A DNA stretch of 64,000 bases, taken from positions 29,733,172 to 29,797,171 of the forward strand of contig OY754977.1 of assembly GCA_963576475.1 (NCBI GenBank). Direction: 5' to 3'. The position numbers and the translations under genes were made by a program. Positions within the stretch are counted from its first letter, which is position 1, and each line of letters opens with the position of its first letter. Source of the DNA: Molanna angustata (taxonomy: Eukaryota > Arthropoda > Insecta > Trichoptera > Molannidae). This document shows positions 22,462-32,400 of this stretch, in pieces. Below the pieces are notes generated by a model. The model worked only from the letters and a program-made list of their open reading frames with translations, had not been told where the DNA came from and did no database searches.

Positions 22462-23357
22462 TACTAGTTACATATAACACATAAGATCTAACTGTCGATG
22501 GCGGTAGTATGCATAATTGAACTTAAACACTAATTAATAAATATTTTAAGATATTTTGTTTTCTATAAAAAATATGTAGATATATATCTCAGAATAGGAT
22601 AGTATGGAGATCAGTTTGTTTTTCTTACCCTGAATATGAAAACAGCATGATGTATGTTTGTAGATTAAGTAGGTATGAAACTATTGAGTGAGACATTGTG
22701 AAGTGTTTACTGCTAAATGATGTCGTCACTAAATTCAATTTTATGTACTAGGTACTACTGTTCAAATTTGTTGTAGGAAATTAAATTTTCTAGTTGGGGT
22801 GTTACGGCTATTATTGATATTTTTAATAACTTTGGTAATATATGCCGTTAAACACATAAATTTATCCTAATAAAATGTTTTTCTTAATAAAAAATATTTG
22901 AAAAACTCTGGAATTTTTTCGAGAAAACAAAATTGAGATTTTGTATTTGTGTAGGTATATTTTTACTATTTATAAGCGTTCAAGCTTTTAAGGTTTTTGA
23001 GGTATATGGAAAAATAAGATAAAAATTTAAAAGTTGATAACCCCTGACTGAAATAATATTCGAAATTCTGCGTATAAAATAGGCTTATAACTATCTATAT
23101 ATTCTGAAATTTTAAGCTCTGTGAATTGAGCTGATCAAAAGTTATAAGGGACACAGACACACTAAATTTTCTACTCTGAATTCTGAGTAAATCCATTCAT
23201 ACATTTAAGCTGCGAAGCCTCTAAGTTGGTGTTTTTTGACTTCAATGTTGGAAAATCCGTGAAAAATGAAGACTGCATACAAATCTCGCGTATATTGGCT
23301 TGATACTTTGTCGATATGTAAAGAGAAATAAATTCTCTTGAACAAATCAACAGTTGG
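22462..23357 (+). mobile_element. Family B element, copy 2
   Basis: It starts ACTAGTTACATATAACACAT and ends in AATAAATTCTCTTGAACAAA and CAACAGTTGG. It is colinear with copy 1 but shorter, and the microsatellite zone is reduced to about 10 bp (GGGACACAGACACACTAAAT). It is the most diverged full-length copy. Confidence 0.7.
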
Positions 23358-23594
23358 AAAAATTGAAATAATTGTTTTTATGTTACTCTCAATTAGGCTT
23401 TGTATTATAATATATAGATGTATTTCAATTAATAAATATATAATATTTTTTCATATGTGTTTCATAATATATAAGAAGGTTATTAAAGCTGGATTGTTTC
23501 ATCAAAAGTATCGGTAATATTATAGTTAAAATACTCTGATTTCATAATATTGTTCAAAATTGAGTCGTTTGACTATTGTTTTTTGAAAAAAAAT

Positions 23595-24105
23595 TGTATT
23601 CTTCACTAACTCAAGGGGATATAGTGGGGAGTTATGATTTCGCAATTTTTAAGGCTATTTTTTTTTTGCTATGTGCTATGTGCTATGTGCTGTGTGCAGT
23701 GTGCAGTGTGCAGTGTGTTATGTACGGCGTGTTCATTTTACTTCATCGATTATAGACTAAAGTACTCATATGATTCTATTCAAATTATGCAAATATGTAT
23801 ATCTAATACTCGATTAGATCCCATTAGATTTTGAACGATATAGGAATAGTGTTTCTCAATTTTTTTAACTGTCAAATATTTCAAAGTGACCCCAAACTCA
23901 GGAAAATTATAATTTGATCACATCATTTTCATAAAATAGCATTGAAGAGTTATCAAGCTTTCTTAATAAAATATTTAAATAAAAAATAATTTAACAAACT
24001 CATTTCATGAAAATGCTGAATATTTTCTATACAAAATTTGAATACTTTATAGAATGACTTGTTAGTGAGGAGTTTAGTGTTGGCCACAACCCACTCGTTT
24101 TACTT
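23595..24105 (+). repeat. Interspersed repeat family A, copy 4
   Basis: It runs from GGATATAGTGGGGAGTTATG to GGCCACAACCCACTCGTTTT. The variable middle (23671-23725) is a run of CTATGTG/CAGTGTG words, an early stage of the repeat zone that is hugely expanded at 3388-4850. Confidence 0.7.
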
Positions 24106-24499
24106 TGTTAAAACCATTGAAATATTGTCAGTAAAAATGTACAAATAAGAAATTTTGAATATTTAACGCAATATAAAGGAGTACCCATACAATGGTGGGA
24201 AACATCTGGTATGAAAGACCTACAGAATATTCTACCTTAGTTTGCAGGTTCCGGGCAAAAAACTCAGGAATAATCCCAACTCAAGGGTCTTCAAACAAAG
24301 CTTTGACAGATAGATTATTCATATTTATGCTTTCACATTTCATCCATACAAAACTTTACAACTTTTCACTATGTGAAAGGGTGAAACACAAAATTTTACT
24401 CTATATTTATTTTTATTGCAATAGAATTATTCGACAAATAATTAGGACGATTTTATGCCATGCTCCAAAATAGCTTATGGATCTTTGTGTACCAGATGA
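24106..24499. other. Unassigned DNA
   Basis: A 93-codon frame starting at 24192 has no recognisable domain. It may belong to the LINE remnant that follows. Confidence 0.25.
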
Positions 24500-24720
24500 T
24501 CTGAACCTAAAATGATCTTCGCTTCGACCTGCGAGTAACACGGCCATGGATCGTCTTAAAGAACATAATACGTGTTGAATGACGAACTTTGGTGAAAGAG
24601 CATTTGCTGTAGTGGGTCCAAGTCAGTGTATAGTTGAAGGCCCTTGTATACCCTGGGTATACGGATGCACGCAAAATTGCACACTAAATTACCTTCTTAT
24701 GTATGAAACACGAAAAAATA
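24500..24720 (+). pseudogene. Possible LINE C-terminal remnant
   Basis: The plus strand reads LRPASNTAMDRLK and, after a stop, NFGERAFAVVGPS, resembling the R...T..GERAF.V.GP..WN.LP tail of CR1/Jockey-type LINEs. It is decayed and short. Confidence 0.45.
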
Positions 24721-24844
24721 ATATAATCACCTGATATGTGATATACAACATGTTATCGTGGAAAAATGCTAAAATTTAGTTTTTTTAAATAGCTAGAGTA
24801 GGTATTAAAATATATTTATAAAAATCTCGACTGGTAAACTTTCA

Positions 24845-24916
24845 TATTCTCGAATATTTTTATTATTGCATATGCGCAAACATTAGATTTTTTTCCCTGT
24901 CGGGAGTCAAAGATAT
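24845..24916 (+). repeat. Family X 5' fragment
   Basis: CTCGAATATTTTTATTATTG, GCATATGCGCAAACATTAG and CCCTGTCGGGAGTCAAAGAT match the first 65-70 bp of the 536-bp unit at 50884 onward. The copy breaks off exactly where the telomeric array begins. Confidence 0.8.
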
Positions 24917-24997
24917 TAACCTAACCTAACCTAACCTAACCTAACCTAACCTAACCTAACCTAACCTAACCTAACCTAACCTAACCTAACCTAACCT
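24917..24997 (-). repeat. Interstitial (TTAGG)n telomere-type array
   Basis: About 16 perfect CCTAA units on the plus strand, which is (TTAGG)n on the minus strand, the ancestral insect telomere repeat. It lies between a truncated family X copy and a truncated SINE-A with no spacer on either side. Confidence 0.95.
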
Positions 24998-24999
24998 GT

Positions 25000-25108
25000 G
25001 TTTCAAGCAATATTTGCGTGAGAAATGAATTTAAATAAATTATCTGGGAGTCGAACCCAGGACGCCCGCACATAAACCGAACGGCTTAACAACTGTGCCA
25101 TGGCGGTC
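25000..25108 (-). mobile_element. SINE-A copy 3, truncated
   Basis: The minus strand keeps the tRNA-like head (CATGGCACAGTTGTTAAGCC, GGTTCGACTCC) and the first part of the body to TTGCTTGAAAC, then stops at the telomeric array. The 3' half is missing and about 11 bp of the AAATTTATTT zone is deleted. Confidence 0.8.
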
Positions 25109-25294
25109 GGCATAATATGAACAGGTAAATAAAAAAATGAGTACATCCTTTTTAAAGTTTTCTTTACGTAAACGAAAATTAATAAAAATACTCCTGGATT
25201 AACGCAATAAGCATTATCGTTCACATCTCATGAAATACAAAAGCGCCAATTTTATCAAAATATGAAATAAATCGAATCTGAAAACTGATTAAAG

Positions 25295-25590
25295 GTGTCT
25301 TCTTCTTCAACCTGTTTTTATCCATTCTTGGACATAGGCCTCCCCCTTGATCCTCCACAACTCCCTGTCTTGGGCACATCTCTCTCCGGCACATTTCTTG
25401 ATGTCATCAGACCACCTTGCTTGGGGTCTGCCGACACCTCTTCGGCTTGTTCTCGGTCGCCATTCTAGGATCTTTTTGGTCCATCGTGAATCCTGGCATC
25501 TGGCAATATGCCCAGCCCAGCTCCACTTAAGGCCAGCGACCCTTTCCGCTACATCGGCTACTTTGGTTCTTTGTCTTATCATGACATTCA
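25295..25590 (-). pseudogene. RTE-type LINE C-terminal fragment
   Basis: The minus-strand frame at 25582-25307 reads RQRTKVADVAERVAGLKWSW, AGHIARCQDSRWTKKILEW, RGVGRPQARWSDDIKKCAG and AQDRELWRIKGEAYVQEW, then stops. Ninety-one codons of the RTE tail are intact. The polymerase is absent, so this is a 5'-truncated copy. Confidence 0.85.
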
Positions 25591-26267
25591 GAATTCATGA
25601 CATTCTGAATTCTGTCCCTATTAAAGGTGTATTGTCATCAAATCATAATTCTCCCTCATTGCATTTAGGATAGCTGTCTCCTCCAATCTTACGAAGTGCT
25701 TTGGTCTGAGCAGCTTTTGTTTTGCATTCTATATGTAGGTATAGTCAAGTTTGATGTATTTTTAATTTGTAATTTTTTGCGGTTTACCCTATTAATTAAT
25801 GTATGGAGTTTTCACTGGTCCACTTTTTTATTAATTGTTTTGACTATGAAACATAAATAAACACATAAATAAATAAATAAATTCTGAATGTTATTGTAAC
25901 TGATCGAGAAATAAATTAAAAATCGTTTTCAAAATTCCAGTAAGTTTATTAAATTTTCATAATTGCATATAATTGTAAATAAAAATTGTAAACTGCGAGC
26001 CCTAGAACAGGATTTTCTAGTTGGACAGCAGTAATCTACTTATTGATGTCATTATATCTACATATAGTGTGGTAAAAGGTAAATAAATAATAAAAGGATA
26101 TTTAAAAAATAATAACATTTTTAATTGAATCAATATTTACTAGCTATAAAAATATATTTTTACAATATCTAGAAATCATTAATATTATAAATTCATTTTC
26201 TACAAAAATACAACGTAATCTTCGGTACAGTGGTATATCTCCCGTTGAACAATCTATTATTAAAACA
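25591..26267. other. Unassigned DNA downstream of the secreted-peptide gene
   Basis: It contains an AATAAATAAATAAAT run near 25855-25880 that could be a LINE tail. It lies 3' of the minus-strand gene. Confidence 0.25.
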
Positions 26268-26289
26268 TTTATTAATATTTGTTTTTATT
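26268..26289 (-). promoter_or_regulatory. Poly(A) signals of the secreted-peptide gene
   Basis: AATAAA on the minus strand at 26289-26284 and again at 26273-26268, about 100-120 nt after the stop codon. Confidence 0.6.
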
Positions 26290-26388
26290 CACATATATAA
26301 TGAAGTATTAATTAAAATTATGCCGCATTTTTCTTAGGCTCTGTCTTGAACAAATCCTGGGTATTTTGTTGAACAGCCTATCTATCTA

Positions 26389-26430
26389 TCAGCCTATCTT
26401 TTGCTTTAGGTAGTTGAATATAATGTCCAG
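26389..26430 (-). CDS. Exon 3 of the secreted peptide
   Basis: Fourteen codons including stop: LDIIFNYLKQKIG then TGA. The acceptor ATTTTATTTCAG precedes it. The 3' untranslated region follows with two AATAAA signals. This is the weakest exon because it is so short, but phase, acceptor, stop and poly(A) signals all agree. Confidence 0.6.
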   Translation of the reverse strand: MDIIFNYLKQKIG

Positions 26431-29400
26431 CTGAAATAAAATAAATATTATTATAAACTGACTTAAAATGAATGTGTTTCAAGATAAAAAAATGTGGCGT
26501 TCGGTTCTCTACGCCTACACCATGAGGGACATGGCGTAATGGTATGTATGTAGGAATCATATCTTTCATATAATATAATTCGTCTATACAATATTACGTG
26601 TTATAGAAATCGCAGTTGCCTTTGGAAATTTGAGTTTGATGATTTTTTTCTCACGAGTACTATCATCAGATGAAACTTGTGTTTTTTTTTCAATGTTTGA
26701 AACTATCACTTCATGATAAAACTCCATAATCAACTAGAATTATGAAAATATCTATCTTAAAATAAAAAATTCATCAAATGAATGTTTTATTTTAAGTTCT
26801 ATTTAAATTTAACTCAAAATTAAATATATTTTTTCATAATTCTAGTTACTTATATGTGTGATCACCTCTGAGGCACTACTGTCCTATTATTACAGAAATC
26901 ATTAAAATCGGATAATTTGGTAAAGAATTGCAATCGCTTAAATAGAAATTGGAGATTTTGATGATTTTTTTATTAATTTAATAATGAGTTTTTCACTTAT
27001 TTTCTATTGTTTAGTATAGATTTTTTTTCATGCAGATAACCGGAGTTACTTTCGACTCATTGGACTATTGAAGTCACGCATATTGTCTAGAAAAAACAAA
27101 AGCCTAACTATACAAAACACTAATCAGACCAGTCTTAACATATGCCTCGGAAACCTGAACATTAACAAAACACGATGAAAAGAGACTGGTCGGGCGCCTT
27201 TGAAAGAAAAATTTTACGCAGAGTATATGGACCTATTAACGACGGTCAAACATTGCGTAAAATATATAACACCGAGCTCTATGATCTTTACCAGGACATC
27301 AGCGTAGTCAAGTTCATTAAGATTAACAGACTACCCTGGTTGGGATATTTACACCGTATGGATGATCTGGAGCTCCCAAAAAGCGTGTTGTCCAATGACC
27401 CAACCGATAGAAGAAGCGTAGGGATACCTGAACTACGATGGTTGGACGGCGTTTTCGGGCTATGGGGCAGCAGAACTAGAAGGTGGCAGCCAACGATATA
27501 GCAGTATGGAGAAGATTCTTGGTTGCAGCTAGGTCCCATCAAAGGTTGTGATGATGAGTTAAGTTTCTTTAACAGAGAAAATACTGACCTGGGAGTTTAA
27601 ATTTGGGTAGAATGTGGAGAGGTCATCTACATTACTAGAAAAGCCTGGTGGTGGGGGTTGAGAATTGTAGCGACGTTCCTTAGGAGATGCAGCAACATAC
27701 TGAAATAAAAATATAATATATTTAATTAATACCGTGATTCGAAACAACATTAATTAAAATATTAAAATACCGATATTGAAAATAAGAATACGGTGCACAA
27801 TTCAAATCTAATAAGAAGTTCAAAACTCATTCATTCATACTATCAGGGCATATCCCACAATGTGGGGTAATCGGCGACAGGTGTACAATATATTATAAAT
27901 GTAAGAACGACGCATCTTCACCACACAGTCTCGTCTCACCTAAAATGGCTCACATTAAGTTCAAAACTCTCTTAATTAAATTACAATCAACAGAATGTAT
28001 AGAGTTTCAAGAAATTTACAATGATCTTCCCTTTTGTGAAGAAAGGGAAAATAAAATCGCGTGCTGCGTCTGACTTTTATCCAAAATTAATCATTGAGAT
28101 ATATGGAATAAAGTTCTTCCTACTTTTTTAATATAGTTTTTTTTATATTTTTACAATATAGTTATTTTCAAAATCTTTTTTTTTATGTGCACAAATTTAT
28201 TTATATACTCATTGTTTTTCGACGCCTATGACTATTATTGTTTCCTGACTCGATTACAAGTGAGTAGCAAATGCCGCTCCATTTGAAGAAGTGAGTAGCA
28301 AAACCCGCGAAGGAAGATGACGAGCGTCAAAATCAGCTCTGTTGTTATTTTAAAGGTTAATATTTATTAATTTCTTACACTGTCTGTAGTTTATCCACTG
28401 CCTATTACTTATAAAAAGTATACATGAAAATTAGTGACATAAAATACATTTGATTAGCATTAATAAATATTTCTAAGAGTTTTTATCAATATTCTCAAAT
28501 CCATAAAAAACTTCCAGAGCGGGTTTTGCAACTTGACGATTCATAGAAGAACCAAGAACTCAAAGCACCTACAGGGCTTACGACCTGTCATCGGCCGGTT
28601 TACGTGATCACTTTGTGCGCTGGCGCATAATTCACCAATTATGTATGCCTTCTTATTGAGTTCCCTTAACAATGTAATTTTTTTATTAAGTTTAATGTTG
28701 TTTCGTTTACAGAGTGGAAGTTCATAATGAAATTATTACGAATATAAACCATAGTTTTAATCCACAAATTGAGTTAAAATTAGCCTGAGCGCTTTCGATG
28801 GTTACACCATCATCCTCGGAGGCGACAATCAAGTTTTGATTGTCGCCTCCGAGGATGATCATGGTGTAACCATCGAAAGCGCTCAGGCTAATTTTAACTC
28901 AATTTGTGGATTAAAACTATGGTTTATATTCGTAATAATGTAATTTTTGTAATTCACCTTAAAATAAGATATTATTGCTATTGCCATATATGTAGTAACG
29001 ACGAAACCTTTTTGTGACGCCATCTATTGATAAATTTGTTTATTAGTAAACAATGAAAGCAACAGTGCTTATAAATACGTATTTAATGCGTATATGTATA
29101 TGCAATTAAATATTCGATTAAAAAAACATTTTGTTTTAATATGCAGTGGGCATACAATAGTTTGCTGGTACATTGAATTTAATTCTGAGTCTAAACTATG
29201 CTTTTGTTTTTTATGTATTTTTTATATATGTATTGTACTTTACATTTTTTGTTATTAATTGATAGATGATTGATAAAATAAATTTGCTACATCGTAGGTA
29301 CTGGATTTCACTTTATATTGCCTTTTTTTATAAAAACATTGTAAATCTTTTTGATAGTTTTTCGGTTATATTTATGCACACCTGTCGCTGGTTACGCCAC

Positions 29401-32400
29401 GTTGTGGGCTATGTCGTAATGGAATGCATGTGTATTTATATCTTTTAAAAATAACCTTAGGATATCATCAAAAATCATGAATTAATGGAGAATGGAAAAA
29501 AATATGTTCTCCTGATTTAATTAAATCAATATTGTTTTTTAGATTTTGTCATTCACAATTTCAAAATTTTCAGCTTTGTGGTTAATTTTAAACAAAAAAG
29601 CAGTTAACCGTCCTGGCGAAGAAACAGTAGCTTTGAAGCCGGTCGAATAAAATAACTTATTTATGGTTTAAACTAAGTAAATTATAACACACATATAAAA
29701 CTTATTTTAACAGTTAATATAATGCTATAATATTTTTATTGTATCTGAATCTATATTCCAAAGGGAAATTGTAAAAAAGATCAAAGATACAGCCTCTTAG
29801 GACCTGGTTATGGTTGAAATGAACTGTTCAGGAAATGGTGTCATATGGATATTTTTTAAATCGCCATCCTTGTGAATTCAAAATCATACTTTATAATTCA
29901 TAAAATGTTTGTTTAACATTCATAGATTTTTATATTTTGCCAATTTTATCTCTATCTTAATCTCTAAGCACGTCTATTTTTTGTTGTAACTTCTCTATGG
30001 GAAATAATATGATTACACATATTTTATTTATTTATAACAATTAACAATATCATTTTACATATTATTATATATCCACCTCACTAGGCTTTGCCTGTACCGA
30101 GGTGGAATATTTCACAATCACATAAATACATTTATATACAATATTTACATATTATTATATATCCACCTCACTAGGCTTTGCCTGTACCGAGGTGGAATAT
30201 TTCACAATCACATCAATACATTTATATACAATATTTACATATTATTATATATCCACCTCACTAGGCTTTGCCTGTACCGAGGTGGAATATTTCACAATCA
30301 CATCAATACATTTATATACAATGTTTACATATTATTATATATCCACCTCACTAGGCTTTGCCTGTACCGAGGTGGAATATTTCACAATCACATCAATACA
30401 TTTATATACAATATTTACATATTATTATATATCCACCTCACTAGGCTTTGCCTGTACCGAGGTGGAATATTTCACAATCACATCAATACATTTATATACA
30501 ATATTTACATATTATTATATATCCACCTCACTAGGCTTTGCCTGTACCGAGGTGGAATATTTCACAATCACATCAATACATTTATATACAATGTTTACAT
30601 ATTATTATATATCCACCTCACTAGGCTTTGCCTGTACCGAGGTGGAATATTTCACAATCACATCAATACATTTATATACAATATTTACATATTATTATAT
30701 ATCCACCTCACTAGGCTTTGCCTGTACCGAGGTGGAATATTTCACAATCACATCAATACATTTATATACAATATTTACATATTATTATATATCCACCTCT
30801 CTAGGCTTTGCCTGTACCGAGGTGGAATATTTCACAATCACATCAATACATTTATATACAATATTTACATATTATTATATATCCACCTCTCTAGGCTTTG
30901 CCTGTACCGAGGTGGAATATTTCACAATCACATCAATACATTTATATACAATATTTACATATTATAATATATCCACCTCACTAGGCTTTGCCTGTACCGA
31001 GGTGGAATATTTCACAATCACATCAATACATTTATATACAATATTTACATATTATTATATATCCACCTCACTAGGCTTTGCCTGTACCGAGGTGGAATAT
31101 TTCACAATCACATCAATACATTTATATACAATGTTTACATATTATTATATATCCACCTCACTAGGCTTTGCCTGTACCGAGGTGGAATATTTCACAATCA
31201 CATCAATACATTTATATACAATATTTACATATTATTATATATCCACCTCACTAGGCTTTGCCTGTACCGAGGTGGAATATTTCACAATCACATCAATACA
31301 TTTATATACAATATTTACATATTATTATATATCCACCTCTCTAGGCTTTGCCTGTACCGAGGTGGAATATTTCACAATCACATCAATACATTTATATACA
31401 ATGTTTACATATTATTATATATCCACCTCACTAGGCTTTGCCTGTACCGAGGTGGAATATTTCACAATCACATCAATACATTTATATACAATATTTACAT
31501 ATTATTATATATCCACCTCACTAGGCTTTGCCTGTACCGAGGTGGAATATTTCACAATCACATAAATACATTTATATACAATATTTACATATTATTATAT
31601 ATCCACCTCACTAGGCTTTGCCTGTACCGAGGTGGAATATTTCACAATCACATCAATACATTTATATACAATATTTACATATTATTATATATCCACCTCA
31701 CTAGGCTTTGCCTGTACCGAGGTGGAATATTTCACAATCACATCAATACATTTATATACAATATTTACATATTATTATATATCCACCTCACTAGGCTTTG
31801 CCTGTACCGAGGTGGAATATTTCACAATCACATCAATACATTTATATACAATGTTTACATATTATTATATATCCACCTCACTAGGCTTTGCCTGTACCGA
31901 GGTGGAATATTTCACAATCACATCAATACATTTATATACAATATTTACATATTATTATATATCCACCTCACTAGGCTTTGCCTGTACCGAGGTGGAATAT
32001 TTCACAATCACATAAATACATTTATATACAATATTTACATATTATTATATATCCACCTCACTAGGCTTTGCCTGTACCGAGGTGGAATATTTCACAATCA
32101 CATAAATACATTTAGATACAATATTTACATATTATTATATATCCACCTCACTAGGTTTTGCCTGTACCGAGGTGGAATATTTCACAATCACATAAATACA
32201 TTTATATACAATATTTACATATTATTATATATCCACCTCACTAGGTTTTGCCTGTACCGAGGTGGAATATTTCACAATCACATAAATACATTTATATACA
32301 ATATTTACATATTATTATATATCCACCTCACTAGGCTTTGTCTGTACCGAGGTGGAATATTTCACAATCACATCAATACATTCATATACAATATTATCAT

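Larger units (their letters stand above)
28671..28948. mobile_element. Hammerhead palindrome P3 with 12-bp TSD
   Basis: The insertion at 28683-28936 is flanked by AATGTAATTTTT at 28671-28682 and 28937-28948. Arms of about 100 bp (28732-28827 and 28833-28939) meet at CAATCAAGTTTTGATTG. The one-sided tail is on the left here; on the minus strand it contains ATGAACTTCCACTCTGTAAA, related to the P1, P2 and P4 tails. Intact family X copies at 37530 and 38060 show the uninterrupted target (CGATGTAATTTTGAAAG). It lies inside intron 1 of the secreted-peptide gene. Confidence 0.82.
28525..29075 (+). repeat. Family X copy, interrupted by hammerhead palindrome P3
   Basis: TAGAAGAACCAAGAACTCAA, CACCTACAGGGCTTACGACC, TTTACGTGATCACTTTG and TCTTATTGAGTTCCC match family X units at 37299 and 50884. 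After the insertion the copy resumes with ATTGCTATTGCCATATATG, CGCCATCTATTGA and ACAATGAAAGCAACAGTGCT. The 5' part is missing. Confidence 0.8.

Noticed and set aside
24192..24473. 93-codon open frame
   Set aside because: No recognisable domain, no signal peptide and no splice or promoter context. It may be LINE-derived but cannot be supported.
26378..26569. 63-codon minus-strand frame overlapping exon 3 of the peptide gene
   Set aside because: It is a different frame running through an antisense RTE remnant; the spliced 14-codon exon explains the signals better.
27559..27750. Unspliced 63-codon minus-strand frame around exon 2
   Set aside because: Its Met and first residues lie upstream of a strong acceptor; the frame is shared with exon 2 but the start is an intron artefact.
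30192..31565. 457-codon open frame (and a 127-codon one at 31632-32015)
   Set aside because: It is the 90-bp minisatellite read in one frame; the period is divisible by three and no stop falls in that frame. There is no codon bias, start context or conservation signal.
30061..32395. CRISPR-like regular repeat array
   Set aside because: The entire 90-bp unit is conserved with no unique spacers, the context is an insect-type genome and no cas genes exist.
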